IMG/VR virus record: IMGVR_UViG_3300036851_000513
Span: 1-42,879 of that record
Length of the DNA: 42,879 nt
Source: a virus
Reading direction: 5' to 3' (one strand)
The notes beneath the pieces were generated by a model, which ran no database searches, had not been told where the DNA came from, and worked only from the letters and a program-made list of their open reading frames with translations. Both the position numbers and the translations under genes were made by a program. Positions 28,309-36,666 of this stretch are shown here, in pieces (positions within the stretch are counted from its first letter, which is position 1; every line of letters begins with the position of its first letter).

Positions 28309-28505
28309 TTCCGCCCTCCCGGTCGACTGCGCTTCGATTCAGACGGCCAGAACCGCCCCTTGTTCTCAGTGGTCTGCTGCTCTACGGCCTTCGCGCCGTA
28401 GACGTTCTCCGGCCAGTTGGATGAAGCGGAGGGCTCCCCGCAGCTGACGCACACGAGGACGCCTTCCACCAACGAGTAGGCTGGATGCGTACAGTCTGCT
28501 TCCAC
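28305..28505 (-). CDS. Small zinc-ribbon protein
   Basis: 66 residues from GTG 28503-28505, overlapping the upstream stop (TAGTG). MEADCTHPAYSLVEGVLVCV then SCGEPSASS gives C-x2-H plus CxxC, a compact zinc ribbon; VYGAKAVEQQT follows and the tail is basic. ATGA overlap with the downstream exported protein. Unknown role, but tied to the capsid-region transcript. Confidence 0.62.
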   Translation of the reverse strand: MEADCTHPAYSLVEGVLVCVSCGEPSASSNWPENVYGAKAVEQQTTENKGRFWPSESKRSRPGGRK

Positions 28506-28936
28506 TACGCGAGCTCCACGTACCAGACGGTGATGCTGAACTTCCCGGCCGTCAACACGGTGGCGTTGATGGCGAACTGGATCGACCTTTGGGCGGTCGT
28601 CTTCACGGGGGCGGCGTCGGCGTCAAGGGTCAGCCGCTTCGCGCCGGCGGTGGACCAGGGTGCAGCGTTGCGGGCCGCCGCGGTCTGGAGATCTGCGACC
28701 GCCTCGGAACCGAGCGACAGTGTATCCGTCGCTGTCCCACCGGTCGGCACCGTGTCCACATGCAAGAGCGCGTCCACGATGATCGCCCCCGATGGGATCT
28801 TGTCGCCACGGAGTTGGATCGTGCTGACGGCCCCGCCGTCAACGGCGAAATCATACAGGCCAACCGCTGGCTTCCGAATTCCGTAACCGAGCTCCGCTGG
28901 GCCTAGCTTCCCAGCACCTTCAATGATGGGCGGCAT
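28505..28936 (-). CDS. Capsid-associated structural protein, decoration candidate
   Basis: 143 residues. Beta-rich sequence: MPPIIEGAGKLGPAELGYGI, LYDFAVDGGAVSTIQLRGDK, IPSGAIIVDALLHVDTVPTG, with a final strand FSITVWYVELA. Good ribosome site GGAGG upstream. It follows the major capsid gene, after a strong hairpin, which is where decoration or head-fibre genes sit in HK97-like phages. The exact family is not identified. Confidence 0.7.
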   Translation of the reverse strand: MPPIIEGAGKLGPAELGYGIRKPAVGLYDFAVDGGAVSTIQLRGDKIPSGAIIVDALLHVDTVPTGGTATDTLSLGSEAVADLQTAAARNAAPWSTAGAKRLTLDADAAPVKTTAQRSIQFAINATVLTAGKFSITVWYVELA

Positions 28937-28946
28937 GTGATCCTCC

Positions 28947-28977
28947 GAAGAAGGGGCCCAGGGTATCCCTGGGCCCC
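28947..28977 (-). terminator. Strong terminator/attenuator after the major capsid gene
   Basis: Perfect 11-bp stem GGGGCCCAGGG-ATA-CCCTGGGCCCC (28953-28977) followed by TTCTTC. It lies between capsid and decoration genes; the short U-rich tail suggests partial termination, raising capsid mRNA over downstream genes. Confidence 0.7.
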
Positions 28978-28999
28978 CGCCTTATGACTCGAGGTTCGA

Positions 29000-30304
29000 T
29001 TACAGTCCAGTGACTTCAGTAAACGCAGCTGGTCGGAAGAACACCAGCGCCATCCGCACGTCGGCACGGATGGTCCGCTTGCCCTCCGTAAACTGCGTCC
29101 CGACGAAGCCGACCTGCACATCCACGCCCCGCCGCTCGAAGAGCGAAACCCACTGCGGCTGGAACGAACCGACAAAGCCCGTTCCGGCGGCGACGATGTC
29201 CTCCTGGATGACCGGGAGCCCCCACAGGCGCTCGGGACCGGCCTCGGAGGGGTTGCCCCAGATGTAGAGACCGTCGGCAGTGCGGAGCAGGCGCACCTTT
29301 TCCCAGTCAGTCGGGTGGACCAGGTTGTGCGTCGGGAAGGCACGACCCGTCACCCGGATCTGCCGCCCCGCCTTGAAGAACGCATCCGGGATGGGATCGG
29401 TCCCCTTGGCCTGGGTGTTGCGGCCGGTCAGCGTCTGCAGACCCTGCAGGTTCGGCGCGGTGCCGTTGCCCGCCAGGATCTGCCCATCGAGCCGCTGCCG
29501 CACCCCGAAAACGAGCCGGCCGTTCAGATAACTCTCGGCCAGCGCGACGTCCTCCAGCTGCTCGTCGGTGACGGGAATCGAGTCGGTGATCTTCCGCACG
29601 TTTGAGGACTTCTCCGCGAGCACGAAGGTGGACTCGGCGTACGCAACGCCCTCGGCCTTCTCAGCCGCGGCGTGCGTCCGGGTCGTTTCCTCCATGAACA
29701 CGATCTGCTCCTGCCCCGTCTTGCCAATCGGCACGATGTCGAGGACCTGGATGGGCCGACTGACTGCCTCGACGAACCCGGGCAGGCGGATGGACTCCGG
29801 CGCCCAACCGGCCGTGGTCTGGAAGAGCGTCTTCAGATGGATGTTACCGAGGGTGTCGAAGCCCCAGAACTTACCCAGGATGTCGCTGGGATAGAGATCC
29901 TCGAAGGCGAATGCGACTCCACCCTTGGAGCGCTGCTCGGTGAACTGCTTGTACTCCGCCCGGGCGGTGACCAACTCACCGAGACTCTTGAGCTCCCGCG
30001 GCGCCCCCTTACCGTCACCGACCGGCTTGCCGGTGACCGGGCTGAGCGCGCGATCCTTGATCTTCTGGGCCTCGCCCTCGACCTTGGACTGCTTCTCAGC
30101 CTCGTCGTAGATCTCGTTTAGCTCGGCCTCGAGCTGATGGATCTTGTCCAGACGGGCCGCGGTAGTCTTGAGGTCCTTGAGCTCGGGGACATCGACCTTG
30201 GAAAAGTCGTACTCGCCCCCGCCAGCTTCCTTCGCCTTCTCGAAGATGGAGCCGAGGGCTTCCTGCTTGATCTTGAATTTTTCGCGGAGATCCTTGAGGG
30301 TCAT
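29000..30304 (-). CDS. Major capsid protein, HK97 fold
   Basis: 434 residues from the ATG at 30302-30304, preceded by AAGGAGG; an upstream in-frame ATG at 30346 lacks a site. The N-terminal about 100 residues form a charged coiled coil (ETLKDLREKFKIKQ-type; AARLDKIHQLEAELNEIYDE), the delta/scaffold domain removed by the protease. The rest has HK97 capsid blocks: LGNIHLKTLFQTTAGW, IVFMEETTRTHAAAEKAEGV (E-loop), ITDSIPVTDEQLEDVALAES and PTDWEKVRLLRTADGLYIWG. Assembles the icosahedral head. Strong hairpin follows. Confidence 0.92.
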   Translation of the reverse strand: MTLKDLREKFKIKQEALGSIFEKAKEAGGGEYDFSKVDVPELKDLKTTAARLDKIHQLEAELNEIYDEAEKQSKVEGEAQKIKDRALSPVTGKPVGDGKGAPRELKSLGELVTARAEYKQFTEQRSKGGVAFAFEDLYPSDILGKFWGFDTLGNIHLKTLFQTTAGWAPESIRLPGFVEAVSRPIQVLDIVPIGKTGQEQIVFMEETTRTHAAAEKAEGVAYAESTFVLAEKSSNVRKITDSIPVTDEQLEDVALAESYLNGRLVFGVRQRLDGQILAGNGTAPNLQGLQTLTGRNTQAKGTDPIPDAFFKAGRQIRVTGRAFPTHNLVHPTDWEKVRLLRTADGLYIWGNPSEAGPERLWGLPVIQEDIVAAGTGFVGSFQPQWVSLFERRGVDVQVGFVGTQFTEGKRTIRADVRMALVFFRPAAFTEVTGL

Positions 30305-30388
30305 CGCACGTGCCTCCTTGTGGCTGTGGTTGATCGCCTCAAGCAAGCGGCACGCGCGAGGTAGGCGATTCCTATCTTACGATACAGG

Positions 30389-31327
30389 TTAACGGGGGTC
30401 AAGCCCCTTGACGATCCGCGCCTTCATGTCGAAGTATCGCTGCGCGAGGTCCTTCGGCAGCGGTACGCGCAGGATGCGGTTTAGCCGTTCGACCATGTCA
30501 GCGATCTTCGCCTGGTGCGCAGGCGAGAGTTCCCTGCCGTCCTTCAGACGCAGATCGTTCACGGCTTCCAGGCGTTCCAGGGTCGCTACGGTATAGGTGA
30601 GATGGTCGGCGAGTGTCTTCTGGCCGTCTCCATCCGCGCCGCGCTCCCCACAAGCCGCTTCCCACGCCGCGCAAAACTCCTCGGGGTCATCCACGTCAGC
30701 CTCGCCGCTGAAGCGGTCCACGCACTCCTGGAAGCTGGCAAAGGGCTTGGGGCAGGTAAATCCTTGCTTGATCAGCTCGCTCAGCTTGATCTTGGTGATG
30801 TGCCGCTCCCGCATCTTCTCGGCGCACGGGGGACACATCAACTTCACCTGATCGGTGGTCAGCCAAAGACCCTTCAACGCCACGGTCCTCGTATCGACCC
30901 CAGCCCCCAAAAGCACGAGGCTTACTTCGTGGACCGTGAGTTGCTTAAGGAACCTGACGGTTTGCCCTTCGAATCCGCCAACCTTCGCGCCGTCCTTCGG
31001 AATGCTGAATCCGTAGGACCACTGCTGAAGCGCCGGCGGATGGGCGAGGTCGAACTTCAGATGCTCATACCAATCGCGCCCTGTGTTAAGGTTGAGCGAG
31101 AACTCAGCCACGGCTTCATTGCCGCGCTCTACGATCTTCGCCTTGCCCAGGGGGACCGCTCCCCAGTTGTGCGCGGGCACGACTGGAACAAACTGTTCCC
31201 CAAACGCGCCAGGGAGCGTAACGTCGCCATCCTTATCCTTCACGTTGAGGGTGCTGATGACGGCGACGCCCTCACCTTTCTCGCTGAGCTGCTTGACGTT
31301 TCCCTCATGCACCTTGATCAGCATCAT
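30389..31327 (-). CDS. HK97-type prohead protease with cysteine-rich extension
   Basis: 312 residues (ATGATG start, overlapping the portal stop). Protease domain about 1-160 with H53 (VVPAHNW), S104 (QQWSYGF) and a further EVSLVLLGAG block, the S78 herpesvirus-protease-like fold. The C-terminal about 140 residues contain CPPCAEKM, CPKPFASFQECV and EEFCAAWEAACGE, a Cys-rich, acidic extension beyond the usual protease. It cleaves the capsid delta domain and itself during head maturation. The extension may bind metal or scaffold contacts. Confidence 0.9.
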   Translation of the reverse strand: MMLIKVHEGNVKQLSEKGEGVAVISTLNVKDKDGDVTLPGAFGEQFVPVVPAHNWGAVPLGKAKIVERGNEAVAEFSLNLNTGRDWYEHLKFDLAHPPALQQWSYGFSIPKDGAKVGGFEGQTVRFLKQLTVHEVSLVLLGAGVDTRTVALKGLWLTTDQVKLMCPPCAEKMRERHITKIKLSELIKQGFTCPKPFASFQECVDRFSGEADVDDPEEFCAAWEAACGERGADGDGQKTLADHLTYTVATLERLEAVNDLRLKDGRELSPAHQAKIADMVERLNRILRVPLPKDLAQRYFDMKARIVKGLDPR

Positions 31328-32676
31328 CGTCGGCCTCCGTCGCCGTTGCCCGCCACCAGACTAAGAGCATCTGCCCGCCGGCGCACAGTCAGCCGGCGCC
31401 GCGGCCGTCCTTCCGCGTCCAACCCCTCGTCCTGCTCCATCTCCATATCGGGGTTGTCCTGCACCATCCGGAGCGCTTGCTCCGCGGAGATCATGTTGAG
31501 CGGAGAGAGGTAGATGTCACCCTCCGGACCGATCGCGTTGCGATCCTCCACCTCGAGGATGTCGTTGACGGACTCGAAGCCCCACTGCCGAGCGACCGCA
31601 TGAGCCTGATACCGCTCCAGTGTCTTGCCGCGGAGCAATCCCTCGAGCTTGAACCTGACGAAGAACTCTTTGCGCTCCTGTGGGTCCATCAAGTCACGGG
31701 CGATCGCCTGCTCCCATCTGACGAGCCACGGGGTCAGGGTATCGGTGACGAACTCGATGCTCTGTTCCTCGATGTTGGAAAACGTCGCGTGCTCCAGATC
31801 GCCCAGCTTGTGCGGAGGGATGCGATAGATTCGCGCGATCTCGTTAACCTGGAACTTCCGGGTCTGGAGCCACTGAGCGTCATCCGGCGGGATCGTCAGC
31901 TTCTCGTACTTCAGCCCCTCCTCGAGGATGAGAAGCCGATGGGAGTGGGGCAACCCGGAACGCTTCTCCGCGATGGACTTATCGAGCCGATCGTACGCCG
32001 GGTCGCTGAGAGTACCGGGGTGCTGGAGCACACCACCAGCCATCATGCCCTGGCCGAAGAAACGGGCGCCGAACTCGGATGCGGCCAAACCCAGCGCCAC
32101 GGTCTCACGATGTAGCCGGATGGGTGACACCCCCTGCACGCCGTCCATAGCAAGAGCACGCACATGCAGCATCTGTGACTTCGGAAGGACCACGCGCCCG
32201 GCCCCCATCGGCAGGGTGATGTGATATTCCAGTGGCGCATCAACCGCGGGGCGTCGGATCTGCACCCGAGACGGATGGATCGGCCACAGCGCGAGGATCT
32301 CCCCGAGTGCGTTCCGCTGAATCTCCGCATAGGCGTTCCCCCAGAGTACAAGGGCCGCCATCTGAATCTCCCTGAACTCGCACGAGGTGAGCTCCGGATT
32401 CGGGAGATCGTGGAGTAGTGGGAAGAGCGCATGGTCGCGTGCGAGCCCCTTGCCTCTGTCCAATCGGCGATACATGAGAAGCGGCAGGGCGGCCACGCTT
32501 TCCGCGAGGACCTTCACCGCACCGAAGACTGCCGAGAAGGTTAGGGCTGCCTCTTCGGTGACCTTGATCCCAGCAAGAGTAGCGATCCCCAAATCCAGGC
32601 CCGACGCACTGGTGCTGACGAAGAACTCCTTCTTCAGCCACTGCTTGAATTTCGGCCAGACACCCCTACGCTCCAT
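31324..32676 (-). CDS. Portal protein, HK97 family
   Basis: 450 residues. Portal signatures: LTFSAVFGAVKVLAESVAAL, LPLLMYRRL, EFREIQMAALVLWGNAYAEI, PIHPSRVQI, and EIARIYRIPPHKLGDLEHAT, then a C-terminal helix with IARDLMDPQERKEFFVRFKL. It forms the dodecameric ring at the capsid vertex. Standard position between terminase and protease, overlapping the terminase stop by 11 bp. Basic/acidic C-terminal tail. Confidence 0.93.
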   Translation of the reverse strand: MERRGVWPKFKQWLKKEFFVSTSASGLDLGIATLAGIKVTEEAALTFSAVFGAVKVLAESVAALPLLMYRRLDRGKGLARDHALFPLLHDLPNPELTSCEFREIQMAALVLWGNAYAEIQRNALGEILALWPIHPSRVQIRRPAVDAPLEYHITLPMGAGRVVLPKSQMLHVRALAMDGVQGVSPIRLHRETVALGLAASEFGARFFGQGMMAGGVLQHPGTLSDPAYDRLDKSIAEKRSGLPHSHRLLILEEGLKYEKLTIPPDDAQWLQTRKFQVNEIARIYRIPPHKLGDLEHATFSNIEEQSIEFVTDTLTPWLVRWEQAIARDLMDPQERKEFFVRFKLEGLLRGKTLERYQAHAVARQWGFESVNDILEVEDRNAIGPEGDIYLSPLNMISAEQALRMVQDNPDMEMEQDEGLDAEGRPRRRLTVRRRADALSLVAGNGDGGRR

Positions 32677-34294
32677 CTATGCTGCGGACCCCCCGGGTTT
32701 CATACACACTCTTGCCTGTTTCCCCGGACGTTATCGCGTCCGTCCGGGCCTGCCATGAGAGCACGGCCGCCATCGCCGCGTCAATCTTGAATGGGCTATC
32801 GGGGCGTTCTTTTTGGATCACCCAAAGTGGCTGGCCCTTCTCATCAATCTGGCGCAGCGGCCGGCGATAGGCATTGCCGAGGTGTCTTGTGAGCACCTCA
32901 TCGCCTTTGTGGGTGACGGCACCGGATTGAACGGCCTCTCGGAATGCCATCAGCGCGTACGCCATCTTGACGTACTTGTTCGTCCAGAAGGCAACGACGC
33001 GTTTCTCGCCATACCGACCCGCCCACGCGCTGACCCACGTCGTCCAATACGGTGGATCTGCATACATTCGCCAGACGCGCCAGTGCTCGAAAGCGTGCGC
33101 GACGGCGGCATCAACTTCGTCTTCCGGGACTTCCCAATCCTCATCGTGACGAAGCGTCGTCGGTCGTTCCCAGACCGCCACGACCTGCTGCATTCCCGTC
33201 TTCACATCGGTGGCGACGATCGCGGTGGCGTCGAAGTACCGCGCACCGTCGAATCCAAGCGTGACCACCGCGCCTTTCGGAATCGTGAGATCGGGATTCG
33301 CCAGCGCCTTCCATTGCTGCACATCGAAGGCCCTGTCGGACGCCCGGACCATCCGGTTCGTCCAAACCCTCTCGAAATAAGAACGATCTGTGGTTGGGTC
33401 ACGCCACAAATCAACGATCCCATCGATGTCTGACCAGACCGCGGCTGCGCCGGAGGCCTCAATCACTGCGGCCCGCACACCTTCTTCGGTTGTGAGATCG
33501 TGACTGTCGGCAGCTTGTCGGTGAAAGAATAATAGGCGGGAATCCTTCTCCCGCCCTTCTTTGACCGCTCGCGCATACTCCCACGTCGCCTCGGCCACGG
33601 ATCCACCACCTGGTTCCGGCGCCGTCGTCACCTCGAGGCTCCACGCGTCGGCCTCCTTGCGCTTTGGAACGTTTGCCAACATCACCTGATGCGCCCGTCT
33701 GAGGTTGGGCAGCGTCATGCGGTGCGTTTCATCGAAACAATTCAAAGTTGTTCGCGCACCGTCTCGCGCATTTGGGGCGGTGGCCAGCGCAACGGCCTTT
33801 CCATCGCCACCCTTGCGCATGATGCGCTCGAGTCCGATGTCGAAGTCGTCGGCAAGCGGCCCCTCGCTGAGAACCACCCGGAGCGTCCCGTAAGCCAGTT
33901 CCTCGGACTGCTCTTCCGTATACGCGACCATCGGGATGTACGGGTCATCGACGGGCTTCCCCATCGGATTCCCCTTCTTATCCCAACCAGCGAAGCGTAC
34001 CGGCGCCTCCGGATGGAGCTCACAAGCTGCAATCCAAGCCATCAGCTCAGTTTTGGCTACACCCTTGCGCATGCTCAGCGCAACGCGCTTGAAGCGCCGG
34101 CGTCCAGCGAACTCGTGGCCCTTCGGATAGACTTCGTACATCCGCCAGATAAGGGCGCGTTTCTCATCATCAAGACGAGCCGGTTCCCCGCGCAGGTCTC
34201 CAGGACCATGCACAAGATTATCTTCGATAAACCTACACACGAGCGGCCCCAACGTGGGCCAAGGCTGATCGTCCTTCGCTGGCACTGGCACCAT
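32666..34294 (-). CDS. terL: Large terminase subunit
   Basis: 542 residues from the ATG at 34292-34294, the first start after the small-subunit stop (34303). ATPase domain: RKGVAKTE (76-83) stands where the Walker A motif is expected but lacks GxGKT, a known deviant in Terminase_1 relatives; Walker B is LNCFDETHRM (D188, E189). Nuclease half contains VTLGFDGARYFDATAIVATD and ADPPYWTTWVSAWAG. It cuts concatemers and drives DNA into the prohead. Normal order: small terminase upstream, portal downstream. Confidence 0.9.
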   Translation of the reverse strand: MVPVPAKDDQPWPTLGPLVCRFIEDNLVHGPGDLRGEPARLDDEKRALIWRMYEVYPKGHEFAGRRRFKRVALSMRKGVAKTELMAWIAACELHPEAPVRFAGWDKKGNPMGKPVDDPYIPMVAYTEEQSEELAYGTLRVVLSEGPLADDFDIGLERIMRKGGDGKAVALATAPNARDGARTTLNCFDETHRMTLPNLRRAHQVMLANVPKRKEADAWSLEVTTAPEPGGGSVAEATWEYARAVKEGREKDSRLLFFHRQAADSHDLTTEEGVRAAVIEASGAAAVWSDIDGIVDLWRDPTTDRSYFERVWTNRMVRASDRAFDVQQWKALANPDLTIPKGAVVTLGFDGARYFDATAIVATDVKTGMQQVVAVWERPTTLRHDEDWEVPEDEVDAAVAHAFEHWRVWRMYADPPYWTTWVSAWAGRYGEKRVVAFWTNKYVKMAYALMAFREAVQSGAVTHKGDEVLTRHLGNAYRRPLRQIDEKGQPLWVIQKERPDSPFKIDAAMAAVLSWQARTDAITSGETGKSVYETRGVRSIDGA

Positions 34295-34302
34295 GAAAAC
34301 GG

Positions 34303-34758
34303 TCACTGGACTACATGCAAGCTTGCCCGCGGATCCTTTCGCTGTAGAGGAGTGAGTGGTTTGTTCTTCCGCTCTGCGTCGGTCACGCGCTGGACTTCCC
34401 ATTGCAGACGTCTGCGATCAATCGGGCTGAGCCCGAACCGCTGTTCTTGCAGCCGGATCTCCGCAGCGAGCGTCGGCTTCGGATCACGCGTGAAATTGTC
34501 CTTGAGAATTGCAAGCGCAACGAGGCCGGGCACATCACTCTCAAGATATTCGGACCTCATCGGTGATTCCCACACGAGCTGCCACCACGCGAGTGTCCAC
34601 GGATGCCACTTTTTCTGATCGGGGCGCCGCTTCGGAAGCGTCGGCATCCCCACAATCGGCGCGGCCGCAGACAATGTCGCGGCTGTGGTGACACGATTGC
34701 GCCGCTGTCTAAGTTTTGAAGTCTTTGGGATTCGTGGCAATGTACGGAACCAGGACAT
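34303..34758 (-). CDS. terS: Small terminase subunit
   Basis: 151 residues. WHPWTLAWWQLVWESPMRSE, YLESDVPGLVALAILKDNFT, LAAEIRLQEQRFGLSPIDRR and RLQWEV form a pattern of actinophage-like small terminases (P27-related), with a basic N-terminus (LRQRRNRVTT). Binds the packaging site and hands DNA to the large subunit. Immediately upstream of terL, which starts 9 bp after its stop. The 96-bp gap upstream (34759-34854) is a candidate cos region. Confidence 0.8.
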   Translation of the reverse strand: MSWFRTLPRIPKTSKLRQRRNRVTTAATLSAAAPIVGMPTLPKRRPDQKKWHPWTLAWWQLVWESPMRSEYLESDVPGLVALAILKDNFTRDPKPTLAAEIRLQEQRFGLSPIDRRRLQWEVQRVTDAERKNKPLTPLQRKDPRASLHVVQ

Positions 34759-34854
34759 GACTGCGGCCTAGGATGCGTACACAGAACTTTCCTGGTCGCA
34801 TGACGGTTTGCTCTTAGGGTGGCAGAGATTTGCCCCCCCCTATCCCTTGTGTGT
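34759..34854. other. Gap between HNH gene and small terminase, cos candidate
   Basis: Non-coding interval with a run of eight C (34833-34840) and the small terminase start region. In many HK97-like phages cos lies between the HNH nuclease and the terminase genes. No known cos motif is recognised here, so this is positional only. Confidence 0.25.
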
Positions 34855-35196
34855 TCACACCGCGCGATGCGCAACAGATTGCGCCATCGTTTTCGTTGAG
34901 TGATGTGGCTTGCACATTGACTGAAGATTTGAGTCAGCGTGCGAGCGGCTGATACGGTACGGCACGATGTGGTCTACCTGAGTTGCTCGTTCACCACATG
35001 CGCAGAATGGATTCCTCGCGAGGAACGCAGCACGGATCCGGGGCCACTCTCCACCGTACCCACGCTGGCTGCTTGGCGGCCGCTGTGCATCCTGCTGGCG
35101 ATAGACCTGGCGCTGGTGAGCGTGACAGTACCGGCTGCGCACCACAGCAGGGCAACCCGGCCAGGCACAGACCTTTGGCAAAAGGGTATGGCTCAT
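34855..35196 (-). CDS. HNH endonuclease next to terminase
   Basis: 113 residues. Zinc-binding N-terminus CAWPGCP ... CHAHQRQVY, a RGYGGEWPRIRAAFLARNPF block characteristic of terminase-linked HNH proteins, then CACGERATQVDHIVPYRISR and SNLQSMCKPHHSTKT (DH, N, H, H) as the HNH site. This family assists terminase in cos cleavage in HK97-type phages. ATG overlaps the upstream HNH stop (ATGA). Confidence 0.9.
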   Translation of the reverse strand: MSHTLLPKVCAWPGCPAVVRSRYCHAHQRQVYRQQDAQRPPSSQRGYGGEWPRIRAAFLARNPFCACGERATQVDHIVPYRISRSHADSNLQSMCKPHHSTKTMAQSVAHRAV

Positions 35197-35750
35197 GTTT
35201 CAAGATAAGCCTTGCGATTCTGTCTTGAGGCTCTTGCACTGACGCGTGGCATGTTACGAGTCTTCTTCTTGCCGAAAGACTGCTTGCGGTGAATGGCTTT
35301 ATGACACTCACGACATAGACAGGTTAAGTTCCCCGCCGCATTATTGGCGTGGTTCCCATCTACGTGGTGTACCTCCAAGTGATCGGTGTTCCCACAGAGG
35401 GCACACCTCTTAAACGCATGGCCTCCATCGAACACCGCTCCCGCTTTCGGGTCGGGAGCGATAAATGATGGCCGCTTCTTTCCAAAACGAAAATCCGCCG
35501 TGCGCCAACCACGGCGGAGCGTAGAGTCCACAACATAAATCTTACTTGCGACTCGCCCTTTTGGCAAGCCCCTAAGCACAGGCCGCCAGTCGTAGCCCCG
35601 GACCCAGTGGCAGAGGATCTCCCTCATCGCCTCCGCAAATGAGCACTCGCTCTCCTGAGCAATGAGCGCAATGCGCGCATCTACCTTGTCGGGTAGATCG
35701 GTCCAGCGTCGTTTAGTTGTCCGGGGGTGGAACGTATCTTGCTGGGTCAG
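35193..35750 (-). CDS. RHH-HNH endonuclease with non-canonical start
   Basis: 185 residues if it begins at CTG 35748-35750 (AAGGGCGGGG upstream); the first ATG (35627) gives 144. Between them are 41 open codons with no ATG, GTG or TTG, reading RRWTDLPDKVDARIALIAQE then FAEAMREIL, a ribbon-helix-helix DNA-binding pattern. The C-terminal HNH domain has CALCGNTDHLEVHHVDGNHA, NLTCLCRECHKAIHR. So a DNA-binding domain fused to an HNH nuclease, possibly homing-type. The start codon, or a frameshift from the upstream gene, is open. Confidence 0.7.
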   Translation of the reverse strand: MTQQDTFHPRTTKRRWTDLPDKVDARIALIAQESECSFAEAMREILCHWVRGYDWRPVLRGLPKGRVASKIYVVDSTLRRGWRTADFRFGKKRPSFIAPDPKAGAVFDGGHAFKRCALCGNTDHLEVHHVDGNHANNAAGNLTCLCRECHKAIHRKQSFGKKKTRNMPRVSARASRQNRKAYLET

Positions 35751-36168
35751 GTGCTGCCCCGCCCTTCCGCTTCTTCCCCTGTTTCTTGTCGGTGGCGTCT
35801 GGGGGTACTCCGTGGAAGTGACGACTGCTCTGCTCTATGTGACTGGACACAAGGCCTTGTAAGCGCCGCTTCTTGATAACCTGCGCCCTTCTCTGGGGAT
35901 CGTCCTCATCGAGGATCTCCACAGGCTCGTCCCCGGTTGCAGATGAAGCGTTTACAGCCTCTTCGCTGAACCCCATTTTGATGAGCTTCTTGCGCTGCTC
36001 CTCGTTCCGATCCAACCGATCCTTGTGTTCATCACGGGCCTTCGAGTGCTTGTCTTCATCGAGGTGGGCATCCCGTTTCTTGACCAAGATCCCGATGAGC
36101 ACCCGCGGATTGCGCCTCATCGTTGCCCGAACCCGCTTCGAGCGGTCCCGCTTCCTACGCCCGCCCAT
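35713..36168 (-). CDS. Highly charged hypothetical protein
   Basis: 151 residues from the ATG at 36166-36168 with GGAGGAACGGGG upstream (an ATG 6 codons earlier exists). Very basic N-terminus (GGRRKRDRSKRVRATMRRNP), acidic helical middle (SKARDEHKDRLDRNEEQRKK; EPVEILDEDDPQRRAQ), and a basic, Pro-rich tail. Likely disordered or coiled coil and nucleic-acid-binding. Overlaps the RHH-HNH gene start by about 38 bp. No recognised family. Confidence 0.58.
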   Translation of the reverse strand: MGGRRKRDRSKRVRATMRRNPRVLIGILVKKRDAHLDEDKHSKARDEHKDRLDRNEEQRKKLIKMGFSEEAVNASSATGDEPVEILDEDDPQRRAQVIKKRRLQGLVSSHIEQSSRHFHGVPPDATDKKQGKKRKGGAAPDPARYVPPPDN

Positions 36169-36427
36169 CCCCGTTCCTCCGTCCATCTAGAAACAGGGCC
36201 TTGATGAGCTTCCTCCGTCCATCCACGAGGTCCGCGACAGGGTTGTCGTCCCGGGCTCGAGCTGCACGGAGTTCCTCGTACAGACGGTCTAGCCGGCGCT
36301 CGACTGCAACCGCTTCTCCTGGACGGCCCCTAAGTCGGTGTTCCTGTAACTGCGGGGCCAACTGCTTGATGTCGGCACCGATCTCGTCTTTTGATCTCTC
36401 GGTGAATGCGATGATCTCGTCCCGCAT
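36155..36427 (-). CDS. Hypothetical helical protein
   Basis: 90 residues from the ATG at 36425-36427 (GAGGGAG upstream). Helical throughout: IIAFTERSKDEIGADIKQLA, VERRLDRLYEELRAARARDD, then a basic tail GRRKLIKALF. First gene after a terminator (36441-36477), so its transcript may start within or read through that element. Role unknown. Confidence 0.6.
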   Translation of the reverse strand: MRDEIIAFTERSKDEIGADIKQLAPQLQEHRLRGRPGEAVAVERRLDRLYEELRAARARDDNPVADLVDGRRKLIKALFLDGRRNGDGRA

Positions 36428-36440
36428 GATCTGCTCCCTC

Positions 36441-36477
36441 AAAAGAGAAGAGGCCACCCCTGATTGGGGATGGCCTC
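36441..36477 (-). terminator. Bulged terminator hairpin upstream of 36427
   Basis: Minus strand: GAGGCCA-T-CCCC, loop AATCA, GGGG-TGGCCTC with one bulged T (36450-36477), followed by TTCTCTTTT (36441-36449). It lies between the genes ending at 36526 and starting at 36427 and would end the upstream transcript unless antitermination occurs. Confidence 0.75.
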
Positions 36478-36525
36478 CGGTGATCCGGTCGGCCCAGCCT
36501 TACAGTAAGTCCCTTTATGCCCCGG

Positions 36526-36666
36526 CTATCGTGTCAGCACGAGCCCAATTCCAGAAAGCCAGCAGGCAAGCGCGAGGGAGTGATTGCGGGATGCCCAAGC
36601 CCACCAGCCCGCCATCATTAGTGCCCCCGCGATAAACCCACCGACGACAGGCGGAATTTCCGTCAC
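36526..36666 (-). CDS. Small two-helix membrane protein
   Basis: 46 residues from GTG 36664-36666, overlapping the upstream stop as GTGA. Two hydrophobic helices (VVGGFIAGALMMAGWWAWA and LALACWLSGIGLVL) separated by a short basic-polar turn (SRNHS). Looks like a miniature class-II holin, but it lies well away from the lysis genes; a membrane accessory is equally possible. Confidence 0.55.
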   Translation of the reverse strand: MTEIPPVVGGFIAGALMMAGWWAWASRNHSLALACWLSGIGLVLTR

